NCBI RefSeq assembly: GCF_002278135.3
Contig: NZ_CP029425.2
Location: forward strand, 4,192,001-4,256,000
Origin: Bradyrhizobium ottawaense
GTDB taxonomy: Bacteria; Pseudomonadota; Alphaproteobacteria; Rhizobiales; Xanthobacteraceae
Direction of reading: 5' to 3'
Length of the DNA stretch: 64,000 bases
The position numbers and the translations under genes were made by a program. The notes under the pieces are model-generated. The model was not told the DNA's origin, made no database searches, and saw nothing but the letters and a program-made list of their open reading frames with translations. Below are positions 20,912 through 29,790 of this stretch, one piece after another (within the stretch, counting starts at the first letter, position 1; each line of letters starts with the position of its first letter).

Positions 20912-22828
20912 CTAAATCTCCAGCTCCGTGCCGAACTCCACCACCTGCTTGGTAGGCACGCCGAAGAACGCGGCCGAGCGTTCGGCGTTGCGCTGGAGGA
21001 AGGCGAACACGCCTTCGCGCCAGACCCACATGCCCGGAATGTCCTCGCTGGGAATGATGGTCTCGCGGCCGACATAATAGGTGATGTCGGAGAGGTCGAT
21101 GCCGGGCAGCTTGCTCTGGCGGCAGACGAGATTCAAGCCTTCATAGATCGTCGGGTTCTGCATGAAGCCGTAATGCAGGATCACGCGGGTGATGCCGGGA
21201 ATGATCTCGATCACCTCGCCGCGTTCTTCGTCCGCGATGTGCGGCAGCTCCTCGATCAGCACGGTGACCAGCAGCACGCGTTCGTGCAGCACGCGGTTGT
21301 GCCTGACGAACTGGGTGAGCGCGAGCGGCACGCCGCGCGGTGCGGAGGCCAGGAACACGGCGGTGCCGGGCAGCCTTGCGCTGCACTTGTTCACGGCGGT
21401 CTCGATCAGATCTTCCTCGGGCTGCCGCAGCCGGCCCCTCGCGGCCTCGACCAGCTTCACGCCGGCGCGCCAGGTCAGCATCAGGAAGGCGACGAGGCCG
21501 GCGAGCAGCAGCGGAAACCAGCCGCCCTCGAACAGCTTGATCGAGTTGGCCGAGAAGAAGATCACGTCGATGACGAAGAAGGCGCCGTTCACGGCCACCA
21601 CCAGCCAGGGCGAATAGCCCCACTGGATCGCGACCAGCGCGGCGAGCAGCGTCGTGATCGCCATCAGCAGCGACACCGCGATGCCGTAGGCGCCGGCAAG
21701 CGCGTCCGACGTGCCGAAGCTCAGGACCGCCCCGAGCGTCGCAGCCGCAAGCAGCCAGTTCACCAGGGGCACGTAGATCTGGCCGATCGCGTCGCTCGTG
21801 GTGTGACGGATCAGCATGCGCGGCAGGAAGCCGAGCTGGATCGACTGCTGGGTCAGCGAGAACACGCCGGAGATGATCGCCTGCGAGGCGATCACGGTCG
21901 CGACCGTCGAGAATGCGACCAGCAGATAGTGCAGGGCGTCGGGGCAGAGCTGGAAGAAGGGGTTCTCGATCATCGCGGGATCGGTGATCAAGAGCGCGGC
22001 CTGGCCGAAATAGTTCAGCACCAGCGCGGGCAGGCAGATGGCGAACCAGGCGAGGCGGATCGGCAGGCGGCCGAAATGTCCCATGTCGGCATACATGGCC
22101 TCGCCGCCGGTCACCGCGAGAAAGGCCGCGCCGAGAATTCCGAACGAGATGTGGAAATCCTGGTGGATCAGGAAGTCGAAGGCGTAGAGCGGGCTGAGCG
22201 CCACCAGCACCGCCGGCGCCTTGACGATGCCGTGGATGCCGAGCGCCGCGAGCACGACGAACCAGGCCAGCATCACCGGCCCGAAGATGCGGCCGATGAA
22301 GCCGGTGCCCTGCTTCTGCATCATGAACAGGCCGATCAGGATGGCGACGGTCACGGGCACCACGGCCGGCGCAAGCGAGGGGGCGTCGACCTTGAGGCCC
22401 TCGATGGCCGAGAGCACCGAGATGGCCGGCGTGATCGCGCCGTCGCCATAGAGCAGCGCCGCGCCGACGAGCCCGACCACCAGGAGGTGGGCGCGCCATG
22501 TGCCCGGCTGGGCGTGGCGGGCATGGAGCAGCGCCAGCAGCGCGACGATGCCGCCTTCGCCGCGATTGTCCGCGCGAAGGATCAGCAGCGCATATTTCAG
22601 CGAGATGATGAGCAGCAGGGCCCAGAGGATCAGCGAGGCAATCCCCAGGACAGCGTCGTGACTGAGTGTGCCGCCATGGGCAGCCGCCTTGGCGGCTTCC
22701 TTCAGGGCATAGAGCGGGCTTGTACCGATATCGCCATAGACCACCCCGAGGGCGCCCATGGTCATGGCAAGCGGTAGCGGATCAGGATGGTGGCCGGAAG
22801 CGACAGCGGGCGTACTGGACAATGGCAC
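20912..22828 (-). CDS. kup: potassium uptake protein Kup
   Basis: 638 residues. Twelve-helix K+/H+ symporter of the KUP/HAK/KT family in the inner membrane. The signature GVVYGDIGTSPLYALKE is at about 28-44, a cytoplasmic C-terminal domain follows the membrane core (about 450-638). The start is uncertain: GTG 22828 is used, but TTG 22822 is six bases after a G-run, and ATG 22765 lies just before the first helix. Convergent with gyrA. Confidence 0.95.
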   Translation of the reverse strand: MPLSSTPAVASGHHPDPLPLAMTMGALGVVYGDIGTSPLYALKEAAKAAAHGGTLSHDAVLGIASLILWALLLIISLKYALLILRADNRGEGGIVALLALLHARHAQPGTWRAHLLVVGLVGAALLYGDGAITPAISVLSAIEGLKVDAPSLAPAVVPVTVAILIGLFMMQKQGTGFIGRIFGPVMLAWFVVLAALGIHGIVKAPAVLVALSPLYAFDFLIHQDFHISFGILGAAFLAVTGGEAMYADMGHFGRLPIRLAWFAICLPALVLNYFGQAALLITDPAMIENPFFQLCPDALHYLLVAFSTVATVIASQAIISGVFSLTQQSIQLGFLPRMLIRHTTSDAIGQIYVPLVNWLLAAATLGAVLSFGTSDALAGAYGIAVSLLMAITTLLAALVAIQWGYSPWLVVAVNGAFFVIDVIFFSANSIKLFEGGWFPLLLAGLVAFLMLTWRAGVKLVEAARGRLRQPEEDLIETAVNKCSARLPGTAVFLASAPRGVPLALTQFVRHNRVLHERVLLVTVLIEELPHIADEERGEVIEIIPGITRVILHYGFMQNPTIYEGLNLVCRQSKLPGIDLSDITYYVGRETIIPSEDIPGMWVWREGVFAFLQRNAERSAAFFGVPTKQVVEFGTELEI

Positions 22829-22943
22829 CCCCCCGATGGGATCGCGCCCGACGGGCCATTCCGGCGGGCGCGAGCAAACCAGTCTGCGACGAGACGTCGC
22901 AAAACTCCATCGGGATTATGTGACGTGAAGCTGACAGGCCAGC

Positions 22944-23201
22944 CTACGGGGTGCGGTTGGCGGTCACGAGGCGAGCCTCGCGGACATTCGCCTTGGTGCC
23001 GGCCTTGCGCAGGCAGGAGGCCTCGAAATTCGGCCAGGCCTGCTGCGAGCAGTCCTTCCCGATGGCGCGGATATCGAGTCGGTCACTCTTGGCCAGCGGC
23101 TGCGGCACGCTGGCCTCGACGCTCGGGGCAAAGCCGGGCAGGAGGGTAAGGGCGGCGGCGACACACGCAGACAGAGCGATCGCTGAAAGAGCCTTGATCA
23201 T
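22944..23201 (-). CDS. small secreted hypothetical protein
   Basis: 85 residues. Signal peptide MIKALSAIALSACVAAALTLLPG; mature part with two Cys (KDCSQQAWPNFEASCLRKAG) that could form a disulfide. AGGGGA seven bases before the ATG sets the start. No family assigned. Confidence 0.75.
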   Translation of the reverse strand: MIKALSAIALSACVAAALTLLPGFAPSVEASVPQPLAKSDRLDIRAIGKDCSQQAWPNFEASCLRKAGTKANVREARLVTANRTP

Positions 23202-23461
23202 TTGACAGTCCCCTGTGATGCGGCCGCCTACGCCCAGTGTGCGGCCCGTCATTCGTTGGCCGGATTAGTAACCATGGCCAGTTTCCGGACGTCTTCGCCG
23301 GCACGGGAAATGGTTTCGTGTCCGCGCCGCTTTGTTTCGTGGTCGCTCTCAGGACGAAACAAACCGGCCATCGCCGACACGGCCGGCGGGATATTTCGCC
23401 GGAAACGGCTGGGGAACCGGCCCGGCTTGCCGGGCCGGGCCGGGCGCGGTAGGAGGGGGCC

Positions 23462-23959
23462 ATGCCGCGCATTGCCTTCTATCCCGGTTCCTTCGACCCC
23501 ATTACCAACGGCCATCTGGACGTGGTCCGGCACAGCGTTTCCCTGTGCGACCGGCTCGTGGTCGCGATCGGGGTCCATCCCGGCAAGAAGCCGCTGTTCT
23601 CGACCGAGGAGCGGCTGCAGATGCTCCATGACGTCTGCGGGCCGCTGGCCGCCAAGGCTGGTTGCGTGCTCGAAGCTGTGACGTTTGACGATTTGTCGGT
23701 CACGGCGGCGCGCAAGCACGGTGCGACGATCATGATTCGGGGCCTGCGTGACGGCAGCGATCTCGACTACGAGATGCAGCTCGCCGGCATGAACGAAGCG
23801 ATGGCGCCGGAGGTGCACACGGTCTTCCTGCCGGCCTCTCCCATGGTTCGCCCGATCACCGCCACTTTGGTGCGGCAGATCGCCGGCATGGGCGGGGACG
23901 TCTCGGCCTTCGTCCCGCCGCAGGTCGTGGCCCAGCTCAAGGCAAAATTCGCCGCATAA
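23462..23959 (+). CDS. coaD: phosphopantetheine adenylyltransferase
   Basis: 165 residues, full length. Transfers AMP from ATP to 4'-phosphopantetheine, the penultimate step of CoA synthesis; hexameric cytosolic enzyme. Nucleotidyltransferase motif [12 protein letters not shown] (7-18) with the T/HxGH His18, and the distal SSxxxR-like region is seen as [24 protein letters not shown] lies just upstream of ATG 23462. It opens a same-strand cluster with two cyclophilins and queA. Confidence 0.98.
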   Translation: MPRIAFYPGSFDPITNGHLDVVRHSVSLCDRLVVAIGVHPGKKPLFSTEERLQMLHDVCGPLAAKAGCVLEAVTFDDLSVTAARKHGATIMIRGLRDGSDLDYEMQLAGMNEAMAPEVHTVFLPASPMVRPITATLVRQIAGMGGDVSAFVPPQVVAQLKAKFAA

Positions 23960-23996
23960 CGGCGCGCTTCCTTTTTCTCTCTGATCCGGAGTTGTC

Positions 23997-24560
23997 ATGA
24001 TCCGAATTCTCGCAGTTCTTGCCGCGCTTCTGTTCGCGGTGCCGGCGGTGGCGCAGCAATTGCCGGCCAACCTCGACAAGGCCAACGCCATCGTCATCGA
24101 CACCACCAAGGGCCGCATCGTCATCAAGCTGCGCACCGATATCGCGCCCCAGCATGCCGAGCGCATCAAGCAGCTCGCGCGCGAGGGCTATTACAACAAC
24201 GTGCCGTTCCATCGCGTCATGGACGGCTTCATGGCGCAGACCGGCGACGGCCAGAACTTCAACGGCACCGGCGGCTCGAAATATCCGAACCTGAAGCAGG
24301 AATTCTCCAAGGTGCATTTCGCCCGCGGCATCGTCGGCATGGCCCGGCGCGGCGACAGCGTCGACAGCGCCAACTCGCAGTTCTTCATCATGTTCGCCGA
24401 CGGCGGCAGCCTCGATAACCAGTACACCGTGATCGGCGAGGTCGTGCAGGGCATGGACGTCGTCGACAAGCTGAAGAAGGCTCCTCCCGGCTCGGCCGGC
24501 GGCGCCGTGACCGATCCCGACAAGATGGTGAAGGTGCAGGTCGCCTCCGACATCAAATAG
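23997..24560 (+). CDS. periplasmic cyclophilin-type peptidyl-prolyl isomerase
   Basis: 187 residues. Signal peptide MIRILAVLAALLFAVPAVA, then a cyclophilin domain: VPFHRVMDGFMAQTGD (catalytic Arg in FHRV), NSQFFIMFAD and NQYTVIGEVVQGMDVVDKL. Catalyses cis-trans isomerisation of X-Pro bonds of exported proteins. The usual substrate-binding Trp is absent, as in most bacterial homologues. Followed nine bases later by a TonB-C-like gene and then a cytoplasmic cyclophilin. Confidence 0.93.
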   Translation: MIRILAVLAALLFAVPAVAQQLPANLDKANAIVIDTTKGRIVIKLRTDIAPQHAERIKQLAREGYYNNVPFHRVMDGFMAQTGDGQNFNGTGGSKYPNLKQEFSKVHFARGIVGMARRGDSVDSANSQFFIMFADGGSLDNQYTVIGEVVQGMDVVDKLKKAPPGSAGGAVTDPDKMVKVQVASDIK

Positions 24561-24569
24561 GAGACGGCG

Positions 24570-24992
24570 ATGGCGCGCTGTGGCGACAAGCTCCTGCTGG
24601 TTGCTGTGGTGCTGTTGCTCGGCGTGTCCAGTGCGGCCGCCGAGGATAGGCAGGTCAATACCATCCAGGATATCTTCCGGCATCTGCGCACCTGCTGGAA
24701 ACCGCCGCCGGCCGCCAAGGCCCGCCCACTCGACATCACCGTCGTCGTGAGCTTTAACCGGTCCGGCGACATTCTGGGCCATCCGAGGATCTCCTATGAA
24801 TCCGCGGAGGCCTCCGACAATGACCGGCTGCAATACCGGATCGCGGTGATGGAGGCGTTGCAACGCTGCACGCCGATGCCATTTACCGAGGCAATGGCTG
24901 GCGCCGCCGCGGGACGTCCATTCGCGATCCAGTTCCGCAGCCGCAAAACGCCTGACAAGACTTCACCTCCAACTCAAGAGAGACGAGCATGA
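24570..24992 (+). CDS. secreted protein with TonB/TolA C-terminal-like fold
   Basis: 140 residues. Signal peptide (KLLLVAVVLLLGVSSAAAE) then HLRTCWKPPP, VVVSFNRSGDILGHPRISY and a late MEALQRCTPMPF / PFAIQFRSR. This is the strand order and C...C spacing of TolA/TonB C-terminal domains, where a central residue pair forms a disulfide. It lies between two cyclophilin genes and overlaps the next by 4 bases (ATGA), so translation is coupled. Its partner is unknown. Confidence 0.75.
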   Translation: MARCGDKLLLVAVVLLLGVSSAAAEDRQVNTIQDIFRHLRTCWKPPPAAKARPLDITVVVSFNRSGDILGHPRISYESAEASDNDRLQYRIAVMEALQRCTPMPFTEAMAGAAAGRPFAIQFRSRKTPDKTSPPTQERRA

Positions 24993-25453
24993 GCGCCACC
25001 GAAAACACCCTGATCCTCGAGACCACCCAGGGCCCGGTCACCATCGAGATGCGGCCCGACCTCGCGCCCGGCCATGTCGCGCGCATCAAGGAACTGGTCC
25101 GGGAGGGCTTCTACGACGGCATCGTGTTCCACCGCGTGATCGACGGCTTCATGGCGCAGACCGGCTGCCCGCAGGGCACCGGCACCGGCGGCTCGGGCAA
25201 GAAGCTGAAGGCCGAGTTCAACAAGGAGCCGCATGTGCGCGGCACCACCTCGATGGCGCGCGCCGCGAGCCCGGATTCCGGCGATAGCCAGTTCTTCATC
25301 TGCTTCGACGACGCCCGCTTCCTCGACAACCAGTACACGGTGTGGGGCAAAGTCACCGAAGGCATGGAGAACGTCGACAAGATCAAGCGCGGCGAGCCGG
25401 TGCAGAACCCCGACAAGATCGTCAAGGCGCGGATGGCCGCGGACGCTGAGTAA
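24989..25453 (+). CDS. cytoplasmic cyclophilin-type peptidyl-prolyl isomerase
   Basis: 154 residues with no signal peptide. IVFHRVIDGFMAQTGCPQGTGTGGSG (split here: FHRV with the catalytic Arg, then FMAQ), SQFFICFDD and NQYTVWGKVTEGMENVDKI, the complete small bacterial cyclophilin fold. Paralogue of the periplasmic enzyme encoded upstream; the pair covers cytoplasm and periplasm. Start codon overlaps the preceding stop. Confidence 0.94.
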   Translation: MSATENTLILETTQGPVTIEMRPDLAPGHVARIKELVREGFYDGIVFHRVIDGFMAQTGCPQGTGTGGSGKKLKAEFNKEPHVRGTTSMARAASPDSGDSQFFICFDDARFLDNQYTVWGKVTEGMENVDKIKRGEPVQNPDKIVKARMAADAE

Positions 25454-25460
25454 GCGCCGC

Positions 25461-25570
25461 CCCTCATCCTGAGGAGCGCGGAACGCGCGTCTCGAAGGAT
25501 GAAGGCCACCCTGCTGCAGTTCGGCCTTCATGGTTCGAGACGGCGCTACGCACCTCCTCACCATGAGGGT
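25461..25570. repeat. dispersed nested inverted repeat, CCTCATCCTGAGG type
   Basis: Outer arms CCCTCATCCTGAGGAG / CTCCTCACCATGAGGG and inner arms CGTCTCGAAGGATGAAGGCC / GGCCTTCATGGTTCGAGACG. A partial second copy begins at 63946. Fills the space between the cyclophilin and queA genes. Confidence 0.85.
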
Positions 25571-25596
25571 CTGGCTCCGTCGCGCCCGGCACCCAC

Positions 25597-26670
25597 ATGC
25601 GCACCGATCTGTTCGATTTCGACCTGCCCGCCGAGCGCATCGCGTTGCGCCCGGCGAGCCCGCGCGACTCCGCGAAGATGCTGGTCGTGGAGAGCGGCGC
25701 GCTGCGCGACCAGACCATCGCCGACCTCGCACAATGGCTGAAGCCGGGCGACCAGCTCGTCGTCAACGACACCAAGGTGATCGCGGCGCAATTGAAGGGC
25801 CGCCGCATCGGCCGCGAGACCGAGCCGAAGATCGAGGCGACCCTGATCAAGCGGCTCGACGGCTCGCGCTGGCAGGCGCTCGTGAAGCCTGCGAAGAAGC
25901 TCACAGCTGGCGACCGCATCCGCTTCGGCAATGAAGGCAAGGTCTGCCTGCTCGGCCATCTCGATGCCGAGGTCGAGGCCAAGGGCCTCGAGGGCGAGGT
26001 GACGCTGTCGTTCTCGTTCCACGGCCCGGCGCTGGATCAGGCCATCGCCGAGCTCGGCAGCCCGCCGCTGCCGCCCTACATCGCCTCCAAGCGCACGCCC
26101 GACGATCAGGACCTCGCCGACTACCAGACCATGTTCGCCGTGAACGAAGGCGCGGTCGCCGCGCCGACCGCTGGATTGCATTTCACCCCGGCGCTGGAGC
26201 AGGCGCTGCGCGCGCGTGGCGTCGACATCAACCAGGTCACGCTGCATGTCGGGGCAGGTACGTTCCTGCCGGTGAAGGTAGAGGACACCGAAGGCCACAA
26301 GATGCATGCCGAGTGGGGCACGATCTCGGCCGAGACGGCGGAACGGCTCAACAGCGCGCGGAAAAATGGTGGCCGCATCATCGCCGTCGGCACCACGTCA
26401 TTGCGCTTGCTCGAGAGCGCGGCGAGCGAAGACGGCACCATCCAGCCCTTCGCGGCCGAGACCTCGATCTTCATCACGCCCGGCTATCGCTTCCGCGCGG
26501 TCGATATTTTGATGACGAATTTCCATTTGCCGAAGTCGACGCTGTTCATGCTGGTGTCGGCGTTTTCGGGGCTGGAGACGATGAAGGCGGCGTATGCTCA
26601 TGCGATTGCGAGCGGGTACCGGTTTTATTCGTATGGCGATGCGTGCTTGCTCTTCAGGTCGCGCGGCTAA
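25597..26670 (+). CDS. queA: S-adenosylmethionine:tRNA ribosyltransferase-isomerase
   Basis: 357 residues. Converts preQ1-modified tRNA to epoxyqueuosine using the ribose of SAM. Family motifs: [27 protein letters not shown] at the start (read as FDLP and P-x-x-R-D), [18 protein letters not shown] and [26 protein letters not shown], and the C-terminal [17 protein letters not shown]. Complete. It follows a repeat after the cyclophilin gene; tgt, the preceding pathway step, lies about 5 kb away on the same strand. Confidence 0.98.
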   Translation: MRTDLFDFDLPAERIALRPASPRDSAKMLVVESGALRDQTIADLAQWLKPGDQLVVNDTKVIAAQLKGRRIGRETEPKIEATLIKRLDGSRWQALVKPAKKLTAGDRIRFGNEGKVCLLGHLDAEVEAKGLEGEVTLSFSFHGPALDQAIAELGSPPLPPYIASKRTPDDQDLADYQTMFAVNEGAVAAPTAGLHFTPALEQALRARGVDINQVTLHVGAGTFLPVKVEDTEGHKMHAEWGTISAETAERLNSARKNGGRIIAVGTTSLRLLESAASEDGTIQPFAAETSIFITPGYRFRAVDILMTNFHLPKSTLFMLVSAFSGLETMKAAYAHAIASGYRFYSYGDACLLFRSRG

Positions 26671-26681
26671 GCGCCGGCGCT

Positions 26682-26769
26682 GTAGGGTGGCAAAGCGAAG
26701 CGTGCCCACGTCTTTCTTGAATAGGGAAGAGTGGTGGGCACGGCGCTTGCGCGCCTTTGCCCACCCTAC
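26682..26769. repeat. REP-type palindrome, GTAGGGTGGCAAAG type
   Basis: Arms GTAGGGTGGCAAAGCGAAGC and the matching right arm ending CCTTTGCCCACCCTAC. Same family as 48727-48826. Between convergent queA and asd, so a plausible two-way terminator. Confidence 0.85.
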
Positions 26770-26792
26770 GATACCTGTTCCTACGGCGCCGG

Positions 26793-27818
26793 TTACGCCA
26801 TCACCCGCTGCGGCAACAGCTCCGCGATCTGAACCGCATTCAACGCTGCGCCCTTGAGCAACTGATCCGCCGCCACGAACATCGAGATCGAATGCCCGGA
26901 GGGATCGCTGAGATCCTTGCGGATGCGGCCGACCAGGACGTCGTCCTGGCCCGAGGCATCGATCGGCATCGGGAAGTAGTTCTTGGCGCGATCGTCGACG
27001 ACCTTCACGCCGGGCGCCCGGGCCATGATGGCGCGGACCTGGTCCTCGGTGATCTCCTTCTCGCATTCGAAGGTGATGGCCTCGCAATGGGCGCGGAGCA
27101 CCGGCACGCGCACGCAGGTGACGCCAATCGCGATGGTCTCGTCCTCGAAGATCTTGCGGGTCTCCTTGATGACCTTGGTCTCTTCGTCGTTGTAGCCGGT
27201 GTCAGGGTCGACGGCGGTGTTGTGGTTGAAGAGATTGAAGGCGTAGGGGTGCGGCATCACCTTCGGCGTATAGACCTGCCCGTTGAGATTGGCGCGGGTG
27301 GATTCGACCAGTTCCTCCATCGCGGCGGCGCCGGCGCCGGAAGCGGCCTGGTAGGTCGAGATGATCACGCGCTTGATGCGGTTCTTCTGGTGGATCGGCC
27401 ACAGCGGCACCAGTGCGGTAATCGCCGCGCAGTTCGGGTTGGCAATGATGCCCTTGTGGTCGCGGATGCGGTTCGCGTTGATCTCGGGGATCACCAGCGG
27501 CACGTTCGGGTCCATGCGGAAGGCGGAGGAATTGTCGACCACGACCGCGCCGGACTTCACCGCGATCGGCGCATACTTCTTGGAGATGCTGCCGCCGGCG
27601 GAGAACAGGGCGATATCGACGCCTTCGAAGGAGCGCTCGGTGAGCTCCTCGATCACGACCGGCTGGCCGCGGAACGACACCGTCTTGCCGGCCGAGCGGG
27701 CACTGGCCAGCGCCTTGAGCTTGCCGACGCGAAAGCCGCGCTTGTCCATGGTGGCGATGAATTCGGCGCCCACCGCACCGGTGACGCCGACAATCGCGAC
27801 GACGGGATCGTTACTCAC
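26793..27818 (-). CDS. asd: aspartate-semialdehyde dehydrogenase
   Basis: 341 residues. NADPH-dependent reduction of aspartyl phosphate to the semialdehyde, the branch point to lysine/diaminopimelate, threonine, methionine and isoleucine. NADP loop VAIVGVTGAVG, catalytic Cys130 in NPNCAA, and the HCEAIT motif with the base/binding His. GTG 27818 is chosen because GGAGG lies five bases before it; ATG 27830 in frame overlaps that site and has none of its own. Preceded by an intrinsic terminator and a Thr-rich leader ORF, suggesting attenuation control. Confidence 0.97.
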   Translation of the reverse strand: MSNDPVVAIVGVTGAVGAEFIATMDKRGFRVGKLKALASARSAGKTVSFRGQPVVIEELTERSFEGVDIALFSAGGSISKKYAPIAVKSGAVVVDNSSAFRMDPNVPLVIPEINANRIRDHKGIIANPNCAAITALVPLWPIHQKNRIKRVIISTYQAASGAGAAAMEELVESTRANLNGQVYTPKVMPHPYAFNLFNHNTAVDPDTGYNDEETKVIKETRKIFEDETIAIGVTCVRVPVLRAHCEAITFECEKEITEDQVRAIMARAPGVKVVDDRAKNYFPMPIDASGQDDVLVGRIRKDLSDPSGHSISMFVAADQLLKGAALNAVQIAELLPQRVMA

Positions 27819-27851
27819 TTTGTCCTCCATTGAATTTGCGAATGAGACAAC

Positions 27852-27883
27852 AAAAAAGCCCCGGACCAACGAGGGCGGGGCTT
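27852..27883 (-). terminator. attenuator terminator in the asd leader
   Basis: On the minus strand AAGCCCCG (27883-27876) pairs with CGGGGCTT (27863-27856), followed by TTTTTT. It lies upstream of asd, 23 bases before its ribosome-binding site, and downstream of the Thr-rich leader ORF. Its 5' arm region (CGCCCTC) can alternatively pair with GAGGCG near the leader's end, giving an antiterminator. Confidence 0.85.
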
Positions 27884-27913
27884 GCCGTAGAGCTGATGCG
27901 TTTTAGTCGACGA

Positions 27914-27985
27914 CTACGCGCGCACGCCTCCCCGGGCCCCTGAGGCCGTGGTGGTTTTGGTCGTGCGTTTGGTGGTCGTGAACAT
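27914..27985 (-). CDS. threonine-rich leader peptide of asd (proposed)
   Basis: 23 codons beginning MFTTTKRTTKTTT, i.e. eight Thr in the first 13 codons, in three clusters, then stop TAG. No Shine-Dalgarno is visible; instead the ATG lies eight bases after a -10-like hexamer, so the mRNA probably begins at or within a base or two of the ATG (leaderless). The segment just after the Thr codons can form a stem GCCTC/GAGGC, whose 3' half can alternatively pair with the terminator's 5' arm. This is the classic layout for ribosome stalling at Thr codons causing antitermination. Coding status is inferred from composition and context. Confidence 0.75.
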   Translation of the reverse strand: MFTTTKRTTKTTTASGARGGVRA

Positions 27986-27993
27986 GGTGGCGA

Positions 27994-28022
27994 CTTATGC
28001 GGGAGAGTTTTGCGCCCGTCAA
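27994..28022 (-). promoter_or_regulatory. promoter of the asd leader
   Basis: TTGACG (28022-28017), 17-base spacer, CATAAG (27999-27994) on the minus strand; five of six and four of six matches to the sigma70 consensus. Transcription would start at or beside the leader ATG at 27985. It sits in the 77-base gap after the PepSY gene. Confidence 0.65.
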
Positions 28023-28062
28023 TGGCTTTTCACCCCGGTCGATGCCCGGGGCCGGACTCCCG

Positions 28063-28665
28063 CTATTTCGCCCTGGCGCCCGGCGGCTCGAGGGTGACCT
28101 CCTTGAGGTCGTCGCCGCTGACGACGACGATCGAAAAGTTCAGCCGGCCACGTTCGCGCACCAGCCCGCCGCTGATCGCCTTGCCCGAGGCGGCGCGTTC
28201 GGCGACGCGCACGGCATCGGCGAGGCGGTGCCTGATCGCACCGAGCGCTGCGAGGTTGTCGCGATCCTCGTGGTCGAGCTCAGTGAGGGGGAGGGCGGCT
28301 TCGCCGCCGACGAGCTCGCCGGTCGTGGCATTGATGGTGTGGCGCCAGATCCGGTCGTTGTGCAGGGTCTTCACCCGATACACCGGCACGCGGGTGGCCC
28401 CGTCGAAACTCACATCCGCCGTGGTGGCGCCGGCGTGCCGGGCTTCGGCGATCGACATGGCCTGGCTGATCGAGATCGACGAGCTGCGGAAACGCTCGAT
28501 CTCACGGCTGACGGCTTGGCGGTCGGCCTCGGCATCACCATCTGTGTCGCTGTGAAGGGCGGTCGGCGTACCCGCGGTCACGATCGCCCGCGCAGGCGCG
28601 ACGATGAGCAGCGCAGGCAAGGCGATCACAAGCAATCGCGAGGTCCATCGTTTGGCTGTCGTCAT
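28063..28665 (-). CDS. secreted PepSY-domain protein
   Basis: 200 residues. Signal sequence KRWTSRLLVIALPALLIVAPARA. Mature part has a PepSY-like pattern in two units: ISISQAMSIAEARHAGATTADVSFDG ... VPVYRVKTLHNDRIWRHTINATTGELVGG, then a second degenerate helix-strand region ending FSIVVVSGDDLKEVTLEP. PepSY domains act as protease inhibitors or modulators outside the cytoplasm; the target is unknown. Start at ATG 28665 with GAGGG upstream. Its upstream region carries a TetR-type operator matching the one ahead of the patatin-TetR operon. Confidence 0.78.
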   Translation of the reverse strand: MTTAKRWTSRLLVIALPALLIVAPARAIVTAGTPTALHSDTDGDAEADRQAVSREIERFRSSSISISQAMSIAEARHAGATTADVSFDGATRVPVYRVKTLHNDRIWRHTINATTGELVGGEAALPLTELDHEDRDNLAALGAIRHRLADAVRVAERAASGKAISGGLVRERGRLNFSIVVVSGDDLKEVTLEPPGARAK

Positions 28666-28837
28666 GCTCGAAACCCTCGGCCAGCGAGTGTGCCGGATGA
28701 TCGTAAAGAATTCGCGGCCGGCCTTGGGCATCGGCCGGCCGCGGAGCGCCGCACCGGGCTGTACCCGGCACGGCGATCTCAGCGGTACGGGCCACTTTTG
28801 GGGCTGGGGAAAAAAGCGGTCCGTATCGCTTATAACT

Positions 28838-28856
28838 AAACCATACCGTATCGTTT
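28838..28856. promoter_or_regulatory. TetR-type operator upstream of PepSY gene
   Basis: 19-bp palindrome AAACCATAC-C-GTATCGTTT (eight of nine positions symmetric). A second version lies at 31051-31069 ahead of the patatin gene. Located between the TetR gene's 3' end and the PepSY gene, 173 bases before the latter's start. Confidence 0.65.
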
Positions 28857-28916
28857 TATTTTGGTCAACGGCGCGGGCGGTTTCCCATGGGGAAAGCGCG
28901 CAATCTCACGGAATTG

Positions 28917-29699
28917 TCAGCGCGGGGGGCGTCGCCGCGACGAGGCTTTGGTGGTGCTTTGGACGCGGTCGGCAGGTCCTAGCGCCCCGGCGAGGAACAG
29001 CTTGATGGCGGTGCGCATCCGCTTTTCGGCGGCCTTCAATTCGAGCGCAGTCCCGAACGTCGCCATGCGGTGGGTGTGACCGACGACCACGTCGAGAAAC
29101 ACCTCGGCGGCAATTGTGGTGTCCTCGATGTCGAGCGCGCCTTGCGCCACCAGACGGTCGAAGAAACGTGCCGTGGTGGCGACGGCTTTCATCCAGCCTT
29201 CCTCCTTGCCGAGCTTGGCAACGTCGGGGAAGTTGATGGCCTGTGACGTCATCATGCGGCTGAAGGCGACAGCGTCGGGTCCGCAGGTGAATGTCAGCAT
29301 CTCGCGCCCGATCTCGACCAGCCGCTGCTCGACCGAGATGTCGGAGGCGCTGGAGAGCTGCGTCTCGGCGGCGGCCGACAATGGGGCAAGCCAGCGCGCG
29401 ATCTCGCGTCTCAGCACGGCGGCAAACAGGCCGCGCTTGTCGCCGTAGCGGGAATAGACGGTGGGCTTGCTGACCCGGGCCGCTTCCGCGACCGCGTCCA
29501 GCGAGGTGGCGTCGAAGCCGCGGTCCAGGAACAGGCGGGTGGCGACCTCGATCAGCCGCAGGTCGCGCTCGATGGCGGCGGTTTTCGTCGGCCGGCCGCC
29601 GCGGGATTTCGGCACTTCGCGCCGCGGCCCTGCCGGTCTCGTCCTGGTCGCAGTCAATCCCATGCCCAGTGATTCCTGCGCGTTTCTGACAGTCGTCAT
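28917..29699 (-). CDS. TetR/AcrR-family transcriptional regulator
   Basis: 260 residues. Basic Arg/Pro/Thr-rich N-terminal tail, then the TetR helix-turn-helix: IEVATRLFLDRGFDATSLDAVAEAARVSKPTVYSRYGDKRGLF (tail of helix 1, recognition helix VSKPTVYSRYG). The remaining ligand/dimer domain is helical, followed by a basic C-terminal tail. ATG 29699 is used; ATG 29663 is an alternative. It lies 91 bases downstream of the patatin gene on the same strand, so the two are likely one operon; two near-identical palindromes near this locus are its candidate operators. Confidence 0.87.
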   Translation of the reverse strand: MTTVRNAQESLGMGLTATRTRPAGPRREVPKSRGGRPTKTAAIERDLRLIEVATRLFLDRGFDATSLDAVAEAARVSKPTVYSRYGDKRGLFAAVLRREIARWLAPLSAAAETQLSSASDISVEQRLVEIGREMLTFTCGPDAVAFSRMMTSQAINFPDVAKLGKEEGWMKAVATTARFFDRLVAQGALDIEDTTIAAEVFLDVVVGHTHRMATFGTALELKAAEKRMRTAIKLFLAGALGPADRVQSTTKASSRRRPPR

Positions 29700-29790
29700 T
29701 CGCTCTATATCGCGCAGGAGCGGAGGCGTCATCGCGAATCTGGCCGGATTGGCCGCATCGTCAACGGTTTCGGCAGGGCCTCGTTCCGTC

